This document shows positions 15,476 through 27,754 of a DNA stretch of 64,000 nucleotides, piece by piece (position 1 is the first letter of the stretch; every line of letters starts with the position of its first letter). The translations under genes and the position numbers were made by a program. This DNA comes from Paraescarpia echinospica (lineage: Eukaryota > Annelida > Polychaeta > Sabellida > Siboglinidae): NCBI GenBank assembly GCA_020002185.1, contig CM034543.1, positions 30,716,459 through 30,780,458 of the forward strand. Reading direction: 5' to 3'. The notes below the pieces were generated by a model. It did no database searches and was not told where the DNA came from. It saw only the letters and a program-made list of their open reading frames with translations.

Positions 15476-17046
15476 GACATCAATGTCATACGCAAGTGCA
15501 CGTAGGAGCATGCTCTGTAGACGCTTGGGTGCTCTGTCCAGCGGTTTATTTGTTATTGCCTCAAGTGGCTTGTGGTCACTGTAGACAAGGATGGCGCGAC
15601 CATAGGTGAACTGATGCCACTTCTCAAGAGCAAAGACGACGGCCAGCATCTCTTTCTCTATAATGGCATATCTGGTCTCTGTGTCAGTCAAAGCACGACT
15701 GGCGTAAGCAATTGGTCTTCCTTCCTGAAGTAGTGCACATCCCAGGCCATAGTTACTAGCATCACACTGAATGACCAGCTGCTTATTCGCGTCAAAGTAA
15801 GCCAGAGTGGGTGCCTCAACCAGGAGTTGTTTCAGTGTTGTGAAAGCTTTCTTCTGAGCTTCTCCCCACATCCAGGCAACATCTCGTTGTACAAGAGCAG
15901 CAATGGGACGGAATACATCAGTCAATTAGAGTACGAATCTCGCCACGTAAGTTACTGTACCTCTTAGCCTCTCCACAGCTTCCCTGTCACACGGGCTCTT
16001 CATCTTCAGAACAGATTCGACCTTGGATGGGTCAGGTTTCAGACCATCAGCTGTGACAACATGGCCTAAGAACTGGATATCATTCTTATTGAAGCGACAT
16101 TTCTCACGGTTCAGTTTGATCCCATGTTCCTTGCATCTTTGGAGCAGCTTCTGGATCTTGACATAGAGATCAGTCATCAGATCCATGGATGATAATATCA
16201 CCAGCAACACAGTGAACTTTCTCCAGCCCTTCCAGTGCTTGTTGCAGACGCTTTTGGAAAATCTCACAGCTTACTTTCAAGCCGAAAGGTAGTCGTCGCC
16301 AACGATACCGCCCAAACGTTGTTGCGAAAGTAGTCAGTAGGCTAGATTCTTCATCCAGTTCGCAGATATCTTTGTTGCAAGTTACACACAGCAAATTTCT
16401 TGGAGTTCACAAGCTTCGGTAGAATGTCGTCCAGCACAGGAAGCTTGTTGTGTTCACGCTTTAGGGCTAGGTTAAGAGGTCTAGGATCAATGCAGATCTT
16501 GACAGCCCCAGAACGTTTCTTGGCTACAGACATTTGGTTCACCCAATCAGTGGGTTGACTATGACACCAGTGCGTTCTAGTCAGTTTAGCTCATCTTTCA
16601 CGGTACCGTTCAGTGATTTTGGTAGGGTACGAGGTGGTCTCACAACCGGTTCAGCATTTTGTTCCAGGGTGAGACGAATTTTCCCACCAGGAAGCGAGCC
16701 AAGTTTACCGTCGAACACTCCAGGATAGTCTTCAGTGCATGGAGTTTGAGCAACTCTACAGCTGGAGACTGAAGATACAGTTTTCAAAGTTCTCGTAGTT
16801 CACCATGATGAGCTTCGTGCATTCAGCAGCTTTACGGCTAAATAGTGGTGTCAGTTCGTCATGATCCACTATGACATAGTCCACTTTGAACTTGTCTCCT
16901 CTAGCAGGATTTACGGTTTTAGCTCGGCACTTGCCGAGAGCTTCAGTGTTCACATTGTTCCACATCTTCAGAGTGATTGGTTCTAGGCGGATATCTTTCT
17001 CCTTCACGTACTTCTTGGGCAGTATGCTGACAGTTGAACCAGTCAA
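15476..17046 (-). pseudogene. gypsy pol remnant (protease, RT, RNase H)
   Basis: Fragments in different frames show a protease-like piece (16,756-17,046), an RT palm segment (16,170-16,542, with FGRYRWRRLPFGL), the RT thumb (15,926-16,267, GHVVTADGLKPDPSKV) and RNase H (15,476-15,925, IQCDASNYGLGCALLQEGRPIAYASR-type, DHKPLEAI). The canonical YxDD region is disrupted. The RNase H frame is lost at 15,476, at the inferred Polinton junction. Confidence 0.82.
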
Positions 17047-17055
17047 CCTGCATCT

Positions 17056-18093
17056 TCACTGACTGCTTTTCGACCAGCATGTTGCACAAAATGGGACCAT
17101 CTTGTGAGGAGAGTGCGTGCACATCGGCAGTGACGCAGCTGATATTGCCAAAACTAGCACCGAAGCTATCTGAGTCTTACCCATCTTGTACACTGTGAAC
17201 AGTCTTAGGGCATTGCACGGAGCCTCTGAAATGGTTTCGACCCCTACACGCATCACACGTCTTGCCCCATGCAGGGCATAGTTCTTTCTTCATGGGGTGC
17301 AATTTGCAGCAGAATTTGCATTTTCGCTGACTAGTAGATGTTCTTCCACCGAATGTCGACTTGGTAGTGTAGCGTCTATATCTGGTGTCGACCCGGTTCA
17401 CTGCTTCTGTTTTATTCAGAATGTTGCATTGTCCTTCAGCCTCTTGCATGCACCGGCAGATGTCTACTGCTCTGGGTAGATCAAGTTGCGATTGTGAAAT
17501 GAGTTTGTTGCGGATTTTGTCACTCCTTACACCAAGGATTATCCTGTCAACAATCAACTTGTCTCGCATACAGTTGCAAAACCCACAGGTTTTTGCTAGA
17601 TTTTAAAACTGAGTAGTATTGTTCATACGACTCGTTTTCCTGATTCCGGGTATTAAACTTATACCTTTCAAAGAATGATTTTACTTCGCCCAAGATATGT
17701 TCGTCAAATTTTCTGATGATTTCAGCAGGCTTGATCCATTCTTCTTCTGTTAAATCCATACCATTGAAGACGCGTAGTGCGTCTTTCCCAATACACTATA
17801 CAGTGACAGTGTAGAAGAACTAGAAGTGCCGTCACATATCTGTCTGGCTTAGACCTTGGCTTAGGCTTAGTGTCGAGTCCAGACACGAGTAGGTAGTTTT
17901 CCCACATTTGTTTCCACAACTTCCAGTTATTGACCTGATTGGTTTCCAGTTCCAATGCAGGTGGAGGCGAGCCACTGGGAAAGTTCACATAGATGTGATT
18001 CTGAGACCGAGGGTCATCGACATTTGGAGCAGCCACAGCAGGTGCCTCGACAGCGGCCACGCCGGCCGTTACAGTTGAATTATCGTCAGCCAT
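17056..18093 (-). pseudogene. gypsy gag remnant with zinc knuckles
   Basis: Three overlapping frames (starting at 18,093, 17,759 and 17,569) hold a Gag-type N-terminus, a capsid-like helical part and a cysteine-rich nucleocapsid segment (CKFC...CPAWGKTCDACRGRNHF). At least two frame changes separate them, so no full Gag can be made. Confidence 0.75.
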
Positions 18094-18343
18094 AGTTAAC
18101 TTTTTAACACAAATGTCACTTTTGACAGGACTGCCTTGCCATATTCAATTATCTTCGATATTTCACCGACGCCACCATGTTACATTATTTGCTCGGGCCT
18201 CACTGAATAGACTAGTATATTCAGGCTGGACAGAGACGATAGTTCTACTAAAACAAACTTTAATTAAACGTGACTGCCGCGACCAGGGAGCGGCCTGTTA
18301 TTCTACTTTCTTGGGAAACATCATTAAGTGATATTGTTACAGT

Positions 18344-18544
18344 GTAGGTGAAAAAGTAGTGCACTGTTTCCCTTGTTTGATTGCAATAGACGCTGACGCG
18401 CCTTCTGGCAGTTGCGTATAGCCCGCCAAAGGTCGTTGTTAGGATACGCGGCCGGATGTCACGTAATCGCCTGAATGGGTTCAGTGGGCGTACAACATAA
18501 TGACACTATCCAGACAGTTAGTGAAATTTCTGCGCGCTGAATGG
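18344..18544. other. Short intergenic stretch
   Basis: This sequence lies between the gypsy LTR and the hAT-like element. I see no gene or repeat in it. Confidence 0.4.
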
Positions 18545-20254
18545 TAGGGCCGGAACGATACACCGGTGTATCGCGATACACACCGCACGGTACGGTATAC
18601 GATACACAATATCCATATCGCGATATCCGATAGCGGTAGGCAAAACAGTATTTGTGCCACCTTTGTGAAGCAGTAAAGTCCAGCGCTAATCACAACTGTC
18701 TGTGTATCGATAACATATCGAGTTATTGTGACATTATTATTTCAAGTAACATTACGTTGGAAGCCGGCTGGAATTATGCAGCTTTTAGGCGAGCTTGTTA
18801 TTTCATGTGCGACACCTTGGAGTGAGGTCTGCCCAAGGAGCCTCTATTTGGACAGGAGGCGTCACTGAGCGAGAAAATGGCAGTCTACACTGAAGGTTTT
18901 TGTCTGCCATTCGGGAGGCAAGCGCATACACCTGTGGGACTGGCAGCGCGCGATGTTAGCGTATTTATTCAGTCACCTCATTTCATCAGAATAATCACCA
19001 AGCTGTGATGTGTCATATAAAATGAAATACATTAATGTAATCGATGAAGTTTTTTTACCTATCACAATTCAAATAATGAAATTTGCAAACAAAACACGTA
19101 GAAACGTTGCAATTATTTATTGAGCCATCTGAACTTCGTAGAGTTTCATCAGAATAATCATCAGGCTGTACCACTTACTATATAATTCAAATATTGAGGT
19201 TATCGTTGAAAATGTTGAGCAATGGTAATGCAAAGAACTGCATTTTCTGCACGCGTATGGTCTGGCTTGGCGCAACTCCAGAATGGCGGACGAACTGCTT
19301 ACGTACTTTCCTCGAACAATGTAGATAGCGCGCGCTGCACCGCCACACTATTCTGTTTTCAATGCGCGCTTGCAATTTGGACCTCATAGTCATAGACATA
19401 GTTATGAGAGATGACGTAACGTCTGAGACTGAAGTATCGTTGCATTGCCCGCGTGAGCACAGACATTCGTGAGCAACAGCCTGCTTGTGATTCGGTCTCA
19501 TTTGCCATTTCATCTGGATGTAAAGCTGCACGTTTGTTTCTGTTAGTAAACTTGTAGAACTGAAATGTTCGTTATTTCTTAATAGTACTGATTTGAAGCC
19601 ATTTTGGACAGTTTTCTTTTATAATTATTTTGACTCACGTACCCAGATTTCGTCCGGGTTTGTGCAACGCCAAACCGTGCAGGGCCTAGTAATGACGCAT
19701 TGGAACATGAGTAGGTGCCAGCGAGCGTGTGTTCAGCACATAAACGTATAAAGGTAAAGGTACGTTCTTATATAGCGCAGTATCCAGTCCTCAGGACTGC
19801 TCAAAGCGCTTTACACTTTACTCCCTGGCAGACCTGTTCAATCGAACACCATCTCGACTTCTCTGGGAAGCATTCAGCCACGCTGCAAGTAATGCGCGAA
19901 GACTATTCATACACAAATATCCACCGCTGTCAGCTGTCACATCTGGGGACATCGTGACAGCTAAGCGTGCCACGCTTGACGCACACAATGTGGACATGTT
20001 GCTGTTGCAATTAGCAAGCTGGGCCTGGACTGGGAGTGATGCAAGACTGCAAGTGCAACAGGGTGCTGTTGAGTTTGAAATAATGTACTTGTACCAATGA
20101 TTCGTTTCAGTCGTTCACAATAAATAGATGAGTGTTATACTGTTGTTGTTGTACCATTCTAGTCAATGTAGTCTGTATCGCGATACGTATCGTATCGTGA
20201 CCTCTGTATCGCGATACGTATCGTATCGCGAAGTAGTATATCGTTCCGGCCCTA
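18545..20254. mobile_element. Non-autonomous hAT-like element
   Basis: The ends are inverted copies: TAGGGCCGGAACGATA at 18,545 and its complement TATCGTTCCGGCCCTA ending at 20,254. Both ends have subterminal repeats rich in CGATA/TATCG. No intact transposase is seen, and the 114-residue minus-strand frame at 19,187-19,531 has no motif I recognise. A clean 8-bp target duplication could not be read, so an end may be eroded. Confidence 0.6.
19752..19960 (-). repeat. SINE fragment, 5'-truncated
   Basis: On the minus strand this copy carries the same body and the AGCGCTTTGAGCAGTCCTGA...GCGCTATATAAGAAC tail as the fuller copy at 38,893. The tRNA-like head is missing. It is nested inside the hAT-like element. 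Confidence 0.75.
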
Positions 20255-22740
20255 GCCCTACTGATTGGCATACACGCAGGGATATGTTGTCATATGTTTC
20301 AACGCAACAGTAACCACCGTTTTGCCGTTAAAATAACTATAGCAACAGTTGAATGATAGACATCGTTCACGCATCGAATTTTTACGAATAGGGGACTGGG
20401 GACCTCCGAAGAGTTTAGAGGGCGTTTTATTCCGGATGCCCAGATATTAACATCATCCAACTGTTTGACTATTGTCGTCTTGTCATCTGCTGTTCAGAAG
20501 ACGTGTTGAAATCGACGGGTCAACAACGGTATTAACCGACTGTAGAACTCTTTGTCGTCCATAAAATGCGCACCCATCCTACGTCTCTCCTCGAATTCGA
20601 CGATTCGTTTCTCGTTTTCAATAGCTGAAAAACAGAATAGCAAAGCTTAGGATGAAATACACATTAGAAAAAGATAAACTATAATTACTCTTCTTCTAAA
20701 TTATTGCTGTTGAAGAACCTTCACTGGAGCTTAGATTCAGCACGACTCCGCCGTCGCCATGTCGAATCGTTACATCGGAAAGCGATGGAGTGGGAGCTGT
20801 TTGATTTTTTCGCGGCGACGTTCTTAATGTCAGAACGTCTGGGGGGAACGGGGACACATTCAAAACATATAATGGAGACACACCACTCTAAAGCGCAGGC
20901 ATGGCACTGCCAAACTCCAAAGGTCTAGATGGCAAATGTCCCCCGGCCCTCTGGATCCGCCCATGGTTCCTGACATTACTGTTGTTACAACTAACAGTAG
21001 AAGAGTTATATCATCTAAATCCCCAGGTAACCGTACGCATAGACGCAAAACACTAAAAGTTGAACTCGATATCATGAACAGAAACGATCAAAAGTCATCA
21101 TCTGAATAAAGACCGTCGATGATTTATGGTGGAATGTAATTTCGAGAAAAAATACACGCATGTATAGACCAACAAAAATGGTTAACGGTTTATGTGCACA
21201 ATTGCTTTGAATTGTTACGAGATGTAATAAAATATATAATAATACAATTATTTGATCTTGCGTTGGCTGATAAAGCCGGGTGGTCTGAATAGTTGTATGG
21301 TCACTTAGACCCACCTATTCGGACAAAACGTAGACTAGAAATACGTAAAGGGAGCGAGGTCAATACATTTATTATGAAAAATTCCCGCCGCATGTTAATT
21401 GCATTAATCGTGGTGATTGTACGTATATGTGTTTGTAAGCATTAGGGCCTATCAGAGTTACTGCTATTATTATGTATGTCATTGGCATGCTCCGAGTCAT
21501 AACATTGTTAGCATTAGTTACATGTATAGTTAGAAGTGACCGGCGGCTCACATTGCAATGATGGCAAAGACGGCAATGACGTCATGACAGGTACAAGAAT
21601 TCTGCATTGCCAGAACTGTCTCAATTCGTCGTGCAAACACTGGCGTTGCGACAACGAAGACTTGGACAGCGGATGGGATGGCTCGTTTGCTCGTTCTGAC
21701 GACGTCGTTCTGTGTGATTCTCCTGTTTCGCCCGCCTGCTGCTGTTTCTCCGTTGGCAGTCGCCGCCATTCTTTGCTTTTGCGAGGACGTCGCAAGAGAA
21801 GGCGCTGTGTACAGCACCGAAACCAAATAAATGATCATAATAGTTATAACGCTACAGCTATTAGAGCATGCAGACACAATGAAAACTGCTGGAACATCAT
21901 ATTATTATACATAGTTTATTAAGTTTAACCATTGTTTATTATTATTACTATTCAACCCAAGAATAAAAGTATTGAGAAGTTTTATTTAAAAAGTCCCCTA
22001 CAATTATGTAAGTATACAACGGTGTGGATGGCAACGCAAACGGATTGCCTTTATGCTACTGTTCGCTAGATGGCTAAATTCACTCGTGTAGTCAATACGT
22101 GGATAATTGTGACACCCACGAAAGTGTGTACACCTCAAGGACCGGATAGCAATCATATTTTACCTGATGTGAGACGCCGATTCTCTCTCTGTGAGACGTT
22201 AAATGCAGATACACCCCTTGCATAACGTTGCTTATTGTAACGGTGGAACCTTGTCCGTCCCCTTCCATGTAGATGTGGTTTAGTAAATACGCCGCGCCCT
22301 CCGTCGCAGAACCCATTCAACTTTAACTGCCAAGAGGCGAATGATGGATTCCGTAATTAATCAATGACACGTGTGGCTGTTAATCCATAACAGGACGGCA
22401 AGCGCATGGCTACTCTCTCCAGCTGAGTAACTTCCAGGAAACACGCGACTTTCTTTACAATTCAACAAAAACAATTGATTTACCAATATGTTGTGGACAC
22501 TTTAAAGCATGGGTTCCAAACACGACACATTATTGAATCGTAGTCGTGGCTGTCTTTTCCTTGGTTGTTGGAGTGGGTTTACGTTCAACCCGTATTGTGC
22601 TATGATGGATCCCGGGTGATGTTTAGTCGTCCGTCTATTGCTGCAGACAAAAAGATAATTGGACTAATTAGTCTAATTAGGCACATGACGCAGCGAGGTT
22701 CCTAATGTATGCCACGTGTGAATGTAGATAACAATAGCTG
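20255..22740. other. Intergenic, no gene seen
   Basis: This is AT-rich DNA with short frames only. The two overlapping frames near 21,514-21,922 on opposite strands lack domain features and intron support, so I do not call a gene. Confidence 0.45.
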
Positions 22741-22759
22741 GCTTGGCACCAGATAGGAA

Positions 22760-22850
22760 TACAGTAATGGTAGTGGTGTTATTGGTGATAATAGTAGTAC
22801 AAATAGTAGTAGTAGTACTGGTAGTAGTGGTTGTTGTCGTATATAGACTA
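22760..22850. repeat. GTAGTA-type microsatellite
   Basis: Imperfect trinucleotide repeat of GTA/GTG/ATA units; it creates artificial Thr- and Val-rich frames on both strands. Confidence 0.8.
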
Positions 22851-22914
22851 ACCTTGGTGTCTAGTAATACGGTCATGTTCAAGAGCTTCAAATTGGTTGG
22901 CACCGAGCGTCCAA

Positions 22915-24148
22915 CATTGGAAACATTCCCGCATCCTTGTCAGATTAACCAAGAGGACAAGGCAAAGGCACTGACGTGTCCATCGCTGTCAAACGAACAT
23001 ATATGAGGAGTAGGTACAGTTCGCTCGTAGATAATTTGATGAAATTCCACTATTTGAATATTTAAGAACACTTAAGTTGGAAAGATTCAATGACGGCCAT
23101 TACATTGAAACGACCATATTTGCTAAGAATGCTCAGTATCACCATACCTGTATGTTCAAGCACAACAATACAACATTGTCCTGATGCTGTCAAGAACGTT
23201 GATGATCTTCAATATGTACCTGTCCACAAAGCTTCAAACTGCGTCACAAAGTGATGATCCACTGAAAGGCAGTGCAAGAGCAAAGCGTGGAACAAGTGCG
23301 AAGACTTGTGATGGCTGCAGCAGTCATATCCGGAAACTGCAAGACGTCCTCCGATTGGTCAGCGACAAGACATAACTATTTGTGTTCGTGTCAGAAGCTC
23401 TCCTTGACTGGTTTAACAAAGAGGACAAGCAGCTTGCCATCACTGATGGAGAAGCAATCATCAGCAAGGCACCACTGCCGGATCTGGCCCATACAGCTAT
23501 GAAGGAGCTGACAGTTACAAGATACTGCATGTAGTCCACGCACAAGCACGTAAACGTTAACACGGTGGTGTTGACCGTGTCAGTGGTCCATGTGTTTCAA
23601 ATAGAAAATGAACTGTGGTGAGCAGTAACTGGCAAGTGTTCCTGGTACCTGGCAGCCCACGAACTAGCAGCCAGTCAGGGACCGGATAAAGCACGGAAAT
23701 TTATAATGTTCCACGCTTTGATTGTGTGCGACACTGGAGACAGTGTCGCAAGGTATGGTATATAGACTGCCCGAGCAATCTGGACTATGTCACAAGAACT
23801 CACAGACGCACTGCACCAAGTGATATACCGAAAGATGTCATCCACATTATCAAGAGGTTCGTTATTATGCTGTGTGACAGATCCAGCACATGCCCGGACA
23901 TAGACCAGGCGTGGAAAAAACTATTCGCAAAGTCGAACAATGTGCATCTGATCCTGCCAGCCATGGAGGCAGCTCTAGAGGAGCATGTCAAGAGGGCGGT
24001 CTACCAGAGAGGCCCTGTGTGGGGCCAGACACTGCTACCGGTACCAGAGCTACCCCCTCCAACCATATGGGGCTGGGCCAAGCTTGAAATAACTACACTA
24101 TATCCGTCAAAAGACACTCGAAAAGTCGCAACTGCAACGCATTCTTAA
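22915..24148 (+). pseudogene. Degenerate copy of a widespread repetitive invertebrate protein
   Basis: Pieces in several plus-strand frames match a multicopy protein family common in cnidarian, mollusc and other invertebrate genomes. The best preserved is 23,726-24,148, with IPKDVIHIIKRFVIMLCDRS followed by AWKKLFAKSNNVHLILPA, AALEEHVKRAVYQ and a WGWAK ending. Upstream pieces recall its Cys-rich N-terminus (near 22,940) and the AKYHH-C segment (near 23,130). The central GCDT-type segment is missing and frames are broken. The family is probably transposon-derived; function unknown. Confidence 0.55.
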
Positions 24149-25105
24149 CGCTGTTAGGTATTGTATGAGTGACATATTAGTATCGTATGTCAGTGTTACG
24201 GACCTACGGATGTCTCGATAGGCCTACGATACAACTGACTTTGGAATATTGCAGTTCCATTAATATCAGCATTCGTTCTTAGAGCAGTGGACAGGCTCGT
24301 GAGTTTCCGATTCGTGTGAGGCTCTCCTTGCGTGACAACATGAAGTTAACGGTATCTTCGCGAACCGTGGATTTACGATTTACGGGGATTATTTGTGTAC
24401 TCCGTTCAGTAAGAGGTCACGCTGTCTGTGTAGGTCAGTATGTTCGTCTTCGTTTTTGTAGTTTTCGTCAAATCATCCTCGTTGATTGTTCTTTAAGCAA
24501 TCTATTTGATTGTGCTCAAACCATCCTCGTTGATTCTGCCCAAATCACCCTCTTTGATTGTGCTGATACCATCTCGTTGACTGTGCTCAAATCGATCTTA
24601 TTCATTGTATTTAATATCACCTGTCAGTTGTTGGCCAATATTTTCGTAGATTCAATCTACGCAAATTCTTTGGTGTCAGAGACACATAGAAAAAACTAAA
24701 ATTATAGTTATCTGCCTGAAAACAAATGGATATTTTAATTAGAAAGAACCATCATAATATATATATATATATATGTAGTTAGAGCCAAACTATGTGGCGG
24801 GCGCGTTTAAGTATGTGGACAATACACATTACAAACGGGGCATTTGCCGACAATTTTCAGATGATTGGATGTTGCTGTCAAAGGACATGATGGGTTGCGT
24901 TCGCCATGTGTCGTCAAGCGATACTTTTCAACCAAACTTTCACCCACCTTAATTCTAACTACAGTGGAGTCGTGCTGATGCCACGGCTCAGCCGACCCAA
25001 TATGAATTTGGTTCAGCCGCCGAACAGTAATTAGTGGCTGTGGATATTAAATGGTACCCCACTTGCAGCATCTCCGATGGCCTGCTCGGTGTCGTCATTA
25101 GAGTG
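24149..25105. other. Intergenic with repeat fragment
   Basis: No gene is seen. There is a short imperfect GTTGATTGTGCTCAAA-type repeat near 24,480-24,610, a (TA)n run near 24,757, and at about 24,965-25,025 an AGTCGTGCTGATG...CCCAATATGAATTTGGTTC block that recurs at about 35,307-35,352. Confidence 0.5.
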
Positions 25106-25110
25106 GCTAC

Positions 25111-25251
25111 TGTGGTGTTACTACTGCTTTAGTATAACTCGTAAAAAGACATGAATACTACATAAAGAAAGAAGACACGTGTAAATAGAAAATGGCTGTA
25201 TTCAACGAAGTCCCGGATGTAGAGGTAGGAGCGCGATAGCATAACACTACA
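25111..25251 (-). repeat. gypsy 3' LTR (left), 141 bp
   Basis: TG...CA-bounded repeat matching the right LTR except for one substitution and an extra 21-base block after GGCTGTA. Confidence 0.92.
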
Positions 25252-25385
25252 TCTCCCTTTCGAGTCCTTTAAGGATACGAATACAACTCTACCTAATGAT
25301 AGATGGTAGACAACCACCTATCACAAACACGTCTCAAGGGATTATTCTGCCCTTTTGTGAGACATGCCCCTGACTGATCTATAGT

Positions 25386-27737
25386 TCACAGATCGAGTCT
25401 CTGTGGTGGAACGGATGTCCGCCCCGATCGCGTCACGGTCGTCACAGGTGGAGCCGCAGAAGTGCGCACCACGCTTGGTGAAGCCTGTCTCGGTTGCAAT
25501 GCCGAACTTTGCTGTCTCTCGTGTGAAGACGAACGTGGTCGCGTCTCGTCGTCGTTCGTGCTCAATTCAGCGGTCTCCGTAGTCGCTCGGTCGGCACAAA
25601 CGGGTTGTTCGTTCGGCGTCGGCACAATATGCCGCCGATTTCTACGCAGACAAGATGTCGGCGTCTGAACCAGGTACGAGCGAGGTGAGCCTGCCTGGCC
25701 TACCACTGTACCCCCCGTTCTCGAGTCCTGCACCCACACTGGATCGCCGACGTGTAGGGGAGCCAGAGGTCGCGCACGGTGATGACGATCGTACGCCTCG
25801 GTCTGTCGTCGTTTTAGACTCACTCGTCGTTCCTATAGATGTCTCGATTCCTGCCAGCGAGGTTGCAGTGTCGACGCTAACACTGGGATCGAATTACGTA
25901 GCTGTCTACCCATCAGCAGCTCTGCTGGCGAATAGCCGCATTCAAGTGCTGTCGTACGATACGCCAACAAGGCGCCGTACGGATCCGTTGATTTTCGCAG
26001 TAAGTTATTTACCGTCTGAACCGCGCGTTCTGACTTTCCGTTACTCTGCGGGAAACGAGGGCTGCTAGTAATGTGTACAAACCCTGTTCTCTCCGCGAAA
26101 CGCGCAAACTCGTGTGCCGCATACTGCGGGCCGTTATCGGAAACAACCGTCTCCGGGACGCCATGCCGCGCGAAGATTGACCGCAGGTGGAGAATCACAT
26201 CAGACGCGCCCGTGTCGTCTAGCCTCGCTATCTCGACAAAACTCGAGTAATAGTCAACCACAAGTAGATACGTCGCCTTCTTGAAATGAAACATGTCGGT
26301 GCCGACTTTCTGCCAAGGTCGCAGATTCGGCTCTGACGCAATCATCGGCTCGACTGTGTTGCTACGCTCCATCCCACACGTAGTACAGTTCTTGACAAGC
26401 TCCTCAAGCTGCCTGCTGAGTCCGGGCCACCAGACCGATGACTGGGCCCGCGAGCGACACTTGACCACACCTTGATGGCCCTTGTGTAGCTTGTCTAACA
26501 TAGTCAACCGCATCGACGCCGGTATGACGAGCCGTACCCCTTTCAGTAGCAGACCGTTATGAATTGTCAGTTCACTCTGGACTTGCCAATACGGTCGCAA
26601 AGACGATTTCAATGATGGATGGCTTGGCCAACCCTCTAGGCAATATCGCATCACCTGGCGACACACCTCATCGTCTTGCTGTCTAGCCCTAATCTCGGCC
26701 AGACGCGTCTCGGTTGCCGGTATCTCACTCTCCACCAGGCTCGCATGCGCTGATACTTCGTCTGTGAATCGCGACTCCTCCGCCGTCAGTGGTCTCACTA
26801 GTGGAGCGCGCGACAACGCATCTGCAGTGTAGAGGTTCTTGCCGGGCACACGACTGATCGTGTACGCGTACCGCATCAGTCGCATACGGAATCGCTGGAT
26901 GCGTGGTGAAAGTTCATCTAGATTCTTCTTAGTGCTAAGAAGTGACACCAGAGGTCGGTGGTCGGTCTCGACATGGAACTGCATTCCGTAGAGGTAGTCC
27001 GTAAATCTCTCAAGAGCCCACGTAGTCGCCAGAGCCTCCTTCTCAATCTGTGAGTAGCGCTGTTCCGTTGGCGTCATCGCCCTCGATGCGTACGCCACGG
27101 GTCGCATCGCGCCGTCGTCACTCTGCAGTAGCACCGCCCCCAGACCAAATGATGACGCATCTGCGGACACTGTCGTCGCTCTGTGTGGGTCGTACAGAGC
27201 CAGCACTGGAGTGTTGCTTAGGTCTGTCTTCACGGCATCAAACGCTCTCTGTTGCCTCTCACCCCATGTCTACAGATTTTCTTTCATAAGTAGATCACGT
27301 AGTGGCTGAGTTGTAGTCGATCAGTTGGCAGAAAACTTTCCTAGCTGGTTAGCCATACCCAGAAAGCGTCGAACGTCGCTCACGTTGATGGGCTGCTGCA
27401 TCTCTGTGATGGCTCGCACCTTCGCAGGATCTGCCATGACCCCGTCAGCTGACACAATGTGACCAAGATACGAAATGCTCGACTTGGCAAAGTCGCACTT
27501 ATCAAAGTTCAAAGTCACACCGTTGTCCTCGAGACGACGGAAGACAGCCCTCACCCTCGCGTCGTGCTCTTCTACCGAACTGCCGAAGATGATGACGTCG
27601 TCCATCAAACATAGAACACCAGGTAAATCATCGAGAATGCCACTCATCCGCTTCTGGTAGTACTCGGGAGCCGAAGTGATTCCGAAAGGCAGCCTCTTGA
27701 AGCAATATCTTCCGAAAGGAGTAATGAATGTCGTCAA
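25386..27737 (-). pseudogene. gypsy pol remnant: RT, RNase H, integrase
   Basis: RT continues at 27,321-27,737 (FGRYCFKRLPFGI, then CLMDDVIIFG with the YxDD-type box altered to LMDD). RNase H and integrase are in one 466-codon frame (25,833-27,233): VSADASSFGLGAVL, the HHCC zinc finger (HKGHQG...CTTCG), and DDE residues in GTDMF, VSDNGPQY and GKSERAV. A C-terminal piece is in another frame (25,386-25,823). The shifts near 27,240-27,320 and 25,830 prevent one polyprotein. Confidence 0.87.
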
Positions 27738-27754
27738 TTATTGCGAAGACTGAG

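Larger units (their letters stand above)
15476..18343 (-). mobile_element. Degenerate Ty3/gypsy retrotransposon, 3' part cut by the Polinton
   Basis: The element lies on the minus strand. A putative 5' LTR (about 18,178-18,343, TG...CA ends) is followed by a TGGTGGCGTCGG primer-binding-like sequence, then gag, protease, reverse transcriptase and RNase H remnants in several frames. The integrase and 3' LTR are absent; homology stops within RNase H at 15,476, exactly where the Polinton end is placed. Confidence 0.8.

Noticed and set aside
21514..21922. Overlapping 93-128-codon frames on both strands
   Set aside because: Opposed frames of similar length without motifs; a chance GC-richer patch is the simpler explanation.
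25655..26068. 137-codon plus-strand frame
   Set aside because: Antisense shadow of the gypsy integrase.
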